From assembly GCF_902806685.2 (NCBI RefSeq), contig NC_048538.1, positions 5,766,001 to 5,830,000 of the forward strand: 64,000 nucleotides of DNA, given 5' to 3'. Positions 58,036 to 64,000 of this stretch are shown one piece after another; positions within the stretch are counted from its first letter, which is position 1; every line of letters begins with the position of its first letter. The notes under the pieces are model-generated. The model did no database searches, had not been told where the DNA came from, and saw nothing but the letters and a program-made list of their open reading frames with translations. Origin of the DNA: Maniola hyperantus (taxonomy: Eukaryota > Arthropoda > Insecta > Lepidoptera > Nymphalidae). A program made the position numbers and the translations under genes.

Positions 58036-59168
58036 TATATATTTCTAAAAACTCATAGTAAACGTAAAAAATATCGTTTTCTCTTTATAAATTGAATAAG
58101 TTATTAAAAAAATAAAAAAGTTAGTCTTATGACTTACAACAAAGTGATCTTTGCAAAAATAAATTTGGTTTGCAGTCGTTAGTGATATAGGATCCCTTTA
58201 AGCAAGTCTTCGCGTGTTACGTATATTTATTTCACTGGGCACTCTAAACCACAACTTTCCTGTGGTCTTTATCGATGCGTTTTTACATTCTCGGATGATA
58301 CAATAACGATAATTACTATATTTTTCATGTAAACTAGTATAGAAGTCATGTTTATTAAACTTTGGGAGGTTATGCTGTTGTTTACAAATGCATGACGTCA
58401 GAGCACAGATAATCTATCGGCCAAACATGGCCGACAGTGTTTTCACCTGTCTAAGAAAAATATATTTTTAAATTAAAGTTTTACGGTTTTTAGGGCGCAA
58501 AAAAATATAGTGTTAATTTTTTTGATCTAATAAGACAAATATTAACCATTTAAGACCTACTTAAAAAAAGTGTCAACTAGCCTATTGTTGTCTCACTAAG
58601 TGGGGTCCACTTTCCTACAATTTGCACAGAGTCTACCACGGATGTGATCATTGCGTTGTCGGTCGTCCACCACATCATTTTCATTTCCGTGACTTTAAGT
58701 TCTTGCAAATGCTTATACTATGTTCATGGTGTACAAATTACTCAATAAATAATAATAACCTTTTGCAGTCGTACTATGTTTCTCATAGTGCCTAGTCGTT
58801 GTCACACATCAATAAAATTTTACATGATACGTCCCGAGCACTTTTAATGCAACAAAAAAAAAACCGCGAGAAACCGCGTTGTCGCGCTGATTGTGCTTGA
58901 ATCTATGTCAAGTGTCATGCTAAGTAATTCACCAATTAGACCACGTTTAAACTTCTTAGTCGCAAGTAAGAGGGATTTCTGTAAGGATGTTCTTAATTAA
59001 ACTAAGAAAAGCTCTCCCGTCGTCCATTTTAGTTGTTAACAACTTTGAATCTCCTAAAGTACTAGAAGTATTTGGGGCACAAATCCTCGAAATCACAATT
59101 AGGAACTTTCTTTGAAATTAAGCACTCAATTAAACTTTCGTCATTTAATTAAATATATAAACTAAGTA

Positions 59169-59338
59169 CAGCACGCGGCCGGAAGTATAATGTACATCGG
59201 TTTTTAGAATGACATCTCGGCTTTGTAGAGCGTTGTCTCTGTCCCTCATTGACATTTTATCGGTGACAGAGACAGTGCTCTACAAATTTGCTATGTCACT
59301 CTAAAGGTCGATGTACATTACTTACGGCTGCGTACTGT
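59169..59338. mobile_element. Palindromic MITE, CGCGGCCGAAAG family, copy 2
   Basis: The left end TACAGCACGCGGCCGGAAGT, AATGTACATCGG is mirrored by CGATGTACATTACTTACGGC, TGCGTACTGTA. It is a slightly shorter and more diverged copy than 17282-17469. Confidence 0.85.
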
Positions 59339-59389
59339 ATACAGATGATAAGTTTTAGGTAGGTAGGCATTTTGTTTCATCACCAGTAT

Positions 59390-59650
59390 CATCATTATCA
59401 ACCGATAGATGTCCACTGATTGACATAGATCTCTTGTAGGGACTTCCACACGCCTCGGTCTTGCGCTGCCTGATTCCAGCGACTGCCTGCGACTCGTCTG
59501 ATGTCGTCCGTCCACCTAGTGGGGGATCTTCCAACATTGCACCTTTCGGTGCGAGGTTGCCATTCCAGCACCTTGAGACCCTAACGTTTATCGGTTTTCC
59601 GAACTATGTGCCCTACCCATTGCCATTTTAGCTTCGCAACCCGTTAGCTA
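59390..59650 (-). pseudogene. LINE reverse transcriptase C-terminal fragment
   Basis: On the minus strand the DNA matches the 1660-2085 fragment: GGTTGCGAAGCTAAAATGGC, GAAAACCGATAAACGTTAGG, CACCGAAAGGTGCAATGTTG, then GACGAGTCGCAGGCAGTCGC. Motifs such as AKLKW and GRTTSDESQAV indicate frame loss. Unlike that fragment it is not interrupted by the hAT-like MITE, and so shows the empty site. Confidence 0.7.
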
Positions 59651-60084
59651 TAATTATCTTACGTCAACCTTTTTTCCCCAGTATAAGTATAAAAGAAGAA
59701 AATTAGTTCTTCCAACTACGTAAGTAGCAGTGAGTAGTTAGGTAAACTAGTACTATCTCTACTTACCGAGGCACAATGAGTAGAACTTAAAAATAAATGA
59801 GACAAAGCCGGCAAAATAGAAAATTGAAAATATTTTCATTATGACATAAAATCCTGTGGGGAAAAGTCCGTTTTGTGTAAATTGAAAAGGAAACGAGTTG
59901 CAATTACAAATTAAAAGCAAAAGAAAAGTTTTGATTAAAAAGCCATTTACAAATTCAGCAGGCAAATTACGCTAAGTAGTACCTACTGCAGCTTATTTGG
60001 TTTTAATTAATGAGGTCAATCTTCACGATACATTCAATTAATATTATGTAGGCTTAGCTTTGTCTGAATAGATAGTCCACGGCT

Positions 60085-60325
60085 GGACATCATCATCATC
60101 ATCATGATCAACCCATCGTAGACTTCACACACTTTTGAGAACATTATGGAGAACTCTCAGGCATGCAGGTTTCCTCACGATGTTTTCCTTCACCGTTAAA
60201 GCAAGTGACATTTAATTACTTAAAACGCACACAGCTCCGAAAAGTTAGAGGTGCGTGCCCGGGATCGAACCCCCGACCTCCGATTAGAAGGCGGACGTCC
60301 TAACCACTAGGCTATCACAGCTTTT
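60085..60325 (-). mobile_element. tRNA-derived SINE, family 2, best copy
   Basis: On the minus strand the head GCTGTGATAGCCTAGTGGTT, AGGACGTCCGCCTTCTAATC contains an A box (TAGCCTAGTGG) and the B box GGTTCGATCCC. The body has GGTGAAGGAAAACATCGTGA, GGAAACCTGCATGCCTGAG and ends in a (CAT/GAT)n run at 60088-60112. This is the most complete member of the family in the window. Confidence 0.85.
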
Positions 60326-60429
60326 AACTTTTTACGGCTGGACATGGGTGACTTAAAAGATTTTCCAGGGCTTTTCACAATTCATAGTTTTCATACTCCA
60401 AAAATATAGGTAGGTACTATAATATTATA

Positions 60430-60625
60430 AATGTGAAAGTTTGTCTATCTGTCTGCTAAAGCTTTTCACGGCTCATTAGTTTAACACAATTTTGACGAAA
60501 TTTCGCACAGAAATAGCTTGCATCCTGGAGATGGATACAGTGTACTATATAACTCAAAAGAGTTCCCACAAGTTTTAATGAACCGAAATTTACGTGAATA
60601 TGAGGTCGTGAGCGTCATCAATAGA
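60430..60625. repeat. Dispersed repeat, degraded copy
   Basis: TATAAATGTGAAAGTTTGTC, GCTTTTCACGGCTCATTAG, AAAGAGTTCCCACAAGTTTT and GAGGTCGTGAGCGTCATCAA are eroded modules of the common family. Confidence 0.6.
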
Positions 60626-61059
60626 TATAAATAACATCAGTAGGTACATTTAAAAACAAACCTTATTAACAAAATAAAAGTAAGAAAAGTAGAAACAATA
60701 TGTTTGAATACATTTCCGAAAGTTTTCTATACCTGTATAAAACTATGAAGAAATTAACAAAAAAGCTTAATTCGTATCATCCGTGATGGCAAAAAGAAAC
60801 TTATAATGACAAGAACAGAGAGGACTATGGGCAAAGTTATTTTCTCACTTTAAGTGGAAAAGTTCTTTTGCAAATTCACGGCGTAATAAAGAGTAATTAA
60901 TTATTGTCACGTGACGGGCTTTCTTTAACTATGTTTAAGAATTTTTTACTGCCCTTCTTTTGTACGTACAGATTTGTTCTTGAGTCTCTACGGTCACTGG
61001 CGCTGTGGTAAGTAGGTATTTTGTACTTAATAATGGGATATATCCCAAGGAAATTGCAG

Positions 61060-61114
61060 TAGAACATCTACAATAACTTGATAGAATAATATCAAGTAAT
61101 CGTAGATGCTCTAC
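61060..61114. repeat. Imperfect hairpin
   Basis: GTAGAACATCTACAATAACT, TGATA opposes TATCAAGTAATCGTAGATGC, TCTAC with a few mismatches. No relative was noticed in the window. Confidence 0.5.
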
Positions 61115-61755
61115 GATTAGGGGAGATGTGCCCAAAGTGGTCAAAGCAGGCAAAGCGGTCACTCGTCATTTTTCGGTTATTTGAAATAACAGCGCGCGCA
61201 CATTGCCTCTTTTGTCGCATAAACAATCCCCCGCTCCACGCTGGGTAATAATTATTCGGTAGTGGTGGGAACGATAGCGTGGATATAGTGACAAAAATAA
61301 TTTTTTTACCTGTTTCGTTAAAAAATGCAAGGTAAGCTAATTCTGTTTTGATCATACCTCTTTATATTAAAATCCTTTTATCATACGTGTATCGTTTCGG
61401 TCCGTTACATTGCTTGATTTCATAGTACTTTGGTTCAATATATTAATTTGCCATTTATATACGGCGTAAACAAGAAAGGGCCACGAATTGAGCCTTTAGG
61501 CATACCCATTACGTTTACGAAAACCTATTTCTAATACAATAAGTAGGTACTGTAACAACACAAACTCTTTGATTATACCTAAAAGATTATTATATACACA
61601 ACACAAATACAAGTAAATGTAAATATACGCTTCGGTGGAGTCTGTATCAAGAATTCAATTATTCTGAACGTGTACTGACTCGAAAATTTTCATTACTTAC
61701 GAGTAGTACAAACGCTTAAAGGCAACCCGCATCATACAATGTATTAGAATATCAG

Positions 61756-61824
61756 TCATCCATCCATCCATCCATCCATCCATCCATCCATCCATCCTTC
61801 CATCCATCCATCTATCCATCCATA
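61756..61824. repeat. Microsatellite (CATC)n
   Basis: About sixteen CATC units with a few single-base changes (CTTC, TATC). It directly precedes the hairpin at 61825. Confidence 0.9.
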
Positions 61825-61882
61825 GGCTATTGAGCCTTCAATTTAGGCCATCTCAATAGCCTAAATTGAAGGCTCAATAGCT
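61825..61882. repeat. Perfect hairpin at the SINE head
   Basis: GCTATTGAGCCTTCAATTTA, GGC and its exact reverse complement GCCTAAATTGAAGGCTCAAT, AGC flank about ten bases. The right arm is the start of a family 3 SINE, so a SINE head appears to have been duplicated in inverted orientation. Confidence 0.75.
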
Positions 61883-62297
61883 GAACGGTTATAGGAGCGG
61901 ACTGAGATTATTATTGTCTTATTGTCGTAGCTACTACTTTCGGGCGATTACGCACTGCATCAGATCCGAATCCGTGTAAATACGTTCCGAAGTAGTCATA
62001 GAACTATTTGTACGGTAGCTTACGCACTAGCTCCGACTTCCATCATCCGTGAGAATATCTCGGATGTGCCTCGGATTCAAATCGGACGTAGATATGTAAA
62101 AGAAGTCCACTGAATAGCTTGGATTTGGATCAGAGATCGAATTAGTGCGTAAGCAATATCCGAGTTCCGCCCGAGTATTTTATATCCGTATTTTCACGGA
62201 CTCGGATCGGATGAGTGCGTAACCGCTCTTATACTTAGTTGGAGGGGAAAGAGGAATGATAGTTATGACTAACATGGCTAATATTCTTTAAAAAAAT
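61863..62297 (+). mobile_element. SINE family 3 split by a MITE
   Basis: The SINE starts GGCTCAATAGCTGAACGGTT, ATAGGAGCGGACTGAG and reaches ATTGTCGTAGCTACTA. It resumes after the insertion with TAGTTGGAGGGGAAAGAGGA and ends ACATGGCTAATATTCTTTAA. The intact relative at 52250-52437 has these parts joined. Confidence 0.8.
61939..62229. mobile_element. MITE nested in the SINE, same family as 11471-11606
   Basis: The left end CGGGCGATTACGCACTGCAT, CAGATCCGAATCCGTG and the right end CACGGACTCGGATCGGATGA, GTGCGTAACCGCTCTT form about 45-bp imperfect terminal inverted repeats. Internal copies of the same motif (GTGCGTAAGCAATATCCGAG, TTACGCACTAGCTCCGACTT) suggest a compound or internally duplicated element. 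Confidence 0.82.
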
Positions 62298-62734
62298 GTA
62301 TCCGTCCATCAATCCTTCATCCACGCGCCAGTCTGTATGCGTCCTGGAGATGAGCTTTTTGGAAAGCGTGCCACCACACACAGTCTTCCGGCTTTCTCAT
62401 CCAGTCACTTTCTGCGACCTTCTTATAGCGGTTCAACGGGCTGAAGATCGTCCCACACTGCGCTTACCAGTTCGCGATCTCCACTCCAGAACACATTTGC
62501 CATCGGTTCTGCAACATTCATAGTCTGCTCAATGCCACATCTGCGTACTTCTCTGAATAAAATATCAGTAAGTAATATTGGTAAAATAAAAACCACCTTT
62601 GAACCAAAATGTTCGAGCAATAAACTCTCATCTTTCTTTGTTCTAGTTGAACATCGGTTCAATTACTTACATACAATTTTGTTTGGCTGATTATTTATTC
62701 ATTATTATCCGTACCGTACCTTTTCCATGCTGAT

Positions 62735-62882
62735 ATTATAAATGCGGATGTATTACCTTTTCACGGTCCATCTGTTTGACCGACTTTGATGTTTGTTACA
62801 AAGATAGCTTGCATCCCGGGGTCGAAGCGAGTTTAAAAAAACCTAAATACATGCGTGCGAAGTCGCGGGCGTCACCTAGTTT
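62735..62882. repeat. Dispersed repeat, truncated copy
   Basis: ATATTATAAATGCGGATGTA, CTTTTCACGGTCCATCTGTT, AGCTTGCATCCCGGGGTCGA and GTGCGAAGTCGCGGGCGTCA, CCTAGTTTA. The 5' and 3' ends of the family are retained with an internal deletion. Confidence 0.7.
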
Positions 62883-63089
62883 AATAATTAAGCAGCCGAA
62901 ACCTAGTAGCAGACTAGATCTGAGTACCTTTATAGTTGGAAAGAATAAATTTCATAAAATAATATGCGTGATTTCTTTGGGGCTGGGAAAAATATGGGAT
63001 CGCTTTATTTTTACAACTTATCTTGTGGAAGAAGGTCAAATTAGCTAGGTATACTATGCAAATAAAGCATTCCAATTAGTGAAATCTAC

Positions 63090-63545
63090 ATTTTATCACA
63101 TGAAAGGTCTTCACCTGTGCATTCTAAAACAGATTTTTATTTATTATAAATACTATCTGTCCCGGCTTACTCACGTGTGTAGTCGACGTTAGCCCGACTA
63201 GTTTCGAACCCATACGGGGTCCTTTTTCAAGGGAGTCCGTCCGCGCCCGCGCCGCGGTTTTGACTCAAAATTGAGTCAAAACCGCGGCGCGGGCGCGGAC
63301 GGACTCCCTTGAAAAAGGACCCCGTATGGGTTCGAAACTAGTCGGGCTAACGTCGACTACACACGTGAGTAAGCCGGGACAGATAGTATTAATAATGGAA
63401 ATCACTCACGGTAGTTTAAACGCTAAAATAGATTTTTATTTATTTTTATGCATCATAGTTTTTGATTATCGTGCAAAATGTCGAAAAATACGACTGTAGT
63501 ACCGAACCCTCGTTGCGAGAGCCTGACTCGTACTTGCCCGGTTTT
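63090..63545. repeat. GGGTTCCGTA-family element split by a large foldback
   Basis: Left part: GAAAGGTCTTCACCTGTGCA, TTCTAAAACAGATTTTTATT. Right part: TTTTTATGCATCATAGTTTT, CGTGCAAAATGTCGAAAAAT, ACCGAACCCTCGTTGCGAGA, GCCTGACTCG. The two parts are continuous in the copies at 3190 and 40395 and are separated here by 63149-63390. Confidence 0.75.
63149..63390. mobile_element. Large foldback MITE with about 120-bp near-perfect arms
   Basis: The arm reads TACTATCTGTCCCGGCTTAC, TCACGTGTGTAGTCGACGTT, AGCCCGACTAGTTTCGAACC, CATACGGGGTCCTTTTTCAA and GGGAGTCCGTCCGCGCCCGC, then the exact reverse complement around a two-base centre near 63269. TA bases at both ends could be a TA target duplication as in Tc1/mariner. 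Arms this well matched imply a very recent or gene-converted copy. Single-arm relatives lie at 797-886 and 56515-56690. Confidence 0.92.
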
Positions 63546-64000
63546 TCAAAATATATCTATGAAAATTGGTATTTATTTTTGTTTTAAAATGAAGAAATAA
63601 GTACGTGTTTCAAGATTTTTGTAAATTTGACCCCCTCACCGATTTTTAAAAATTCCACTCGAGCAAAGCCGGGGCAGGTTAGTTAGTTTAATAATTATTA
63701 TAATACATAATGCCTTATCGCGGCCACCGCGGAAAAACCGATAGCAAGGCATAGGCTAGGCAGATTATGCGAAACTATCAACATTTGCGGTGCGCGGATG
63801 GCCAGGTTTGCAGGATAATAACGCGCGAATGTGGAATGGGATTTATGGCTTAACAAGTTAAAACGCCCTAGAAATGCGAAAGTATATATTTTCCTTGAAA
63901 TTAGCGTAACAAATTACAACGGCCCCACTATAAAGAATGCATATCATTTATCATTTATAAGGTTGATGCATGATGAGGCTTTCTGAGCCTATTTATCTTA

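Larger units (their letters stand above)
44200..64000. other. Gene-poor, repeat-rich interval
   Basis: I found no exon chain, conserved domain or long frame in this 20 kb. Identified repeats are listed separately. The remaining parts (for example 45300-46130, 49050-50200, 55200-55890, 56700-57780, 58040-59160, 62900-63080) are AT-rich and carry only short chance frames. A distant upstream exon or enhancer of the receptor could still be hidden here. Confidence 0.6.

Noticed and set aside
60248..60322. Possible tRNA gene on the minus strand
   Set aside because: It is the tRNA-like head of SINE family 2, followed by the family's body and a GAT-rich tail.
61756..61824. CRISPR-like tandem spacing
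   Set aside because: It is a simple (CATC)n microsatellite without unique spacers, in a eukaryotic genome.
62296..62662. Opposing frames of 75 and 79 residues
   Set aside because: Some motifs look coding-like (for example DEKAGRLCVVARF on the minus strand) but stops interrupt them and no family is recognisable. It is possibly another transposon remnant, too weak to call.

Overview
The window is eukaryotic and almost certainly lepidopteran. It is AT-rich, its genes are cut into short exons with GT..AG introns, and it is crowded with short interspersed elements, palindromic miniature DNA elements and LINE tails of types familiar from moth and butterfly genomes. It also carries one intact Mag-type Ty3/Gypsy retrotransposon. 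There are no bacterial operons, CRISPR arrays or prophages.

Four host genes can be rebuilt exon by exon, with reading phase agreeing across every junction. (1) 326-5935, minus: the 5' six exons of a Tex/SRBD1-type RNA-binding protein gene that runs off the left edge. (2) 6547-8431, minus: a complete five-exon FAM86/EEF2KMT-type protein-lysine methyltransferase. (3) 9098-11815, plus: a complete five-exon ATP23-type metallopeptidase. It is divergent from the methyltransferase across a 666-bp shared promoter interval. (4) 15517-43888, minus: a complete nine-exon Cys-loop ligand-gated ion channel subunit of 494 residues. It has a signal peptide, the Cys-loop and four membrane segments, and is spread over 28 kb of transposon-filled introns.

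The channel intron at 18838-25781 holds the retrotransposon (20169-24721) in antisense orientation. Its two 90-bp LTRs are identical, it has a 5-bp target duplication, and one open Gag-Pol frame, so it is a young and possibly still mobile insertion. The other introns hold foldback elements, tRNA-derived SINEs and LINE reverse transcriptase remnants, several of them nested.

From about 44200 to the right end I find no convincing gene, only repeats. These include a SINE split by a foldback element and a 242-bp inverted repeat with about 120-bp arms.

I did not find a new multi-gene system. The points most worth following are the foldback element abutting the 3' splice site of the last ATP23 exon, the young Mag element with an unusual WLDD catalytic box, and the receptor with VPGR in place of the usual PAR at the pore.
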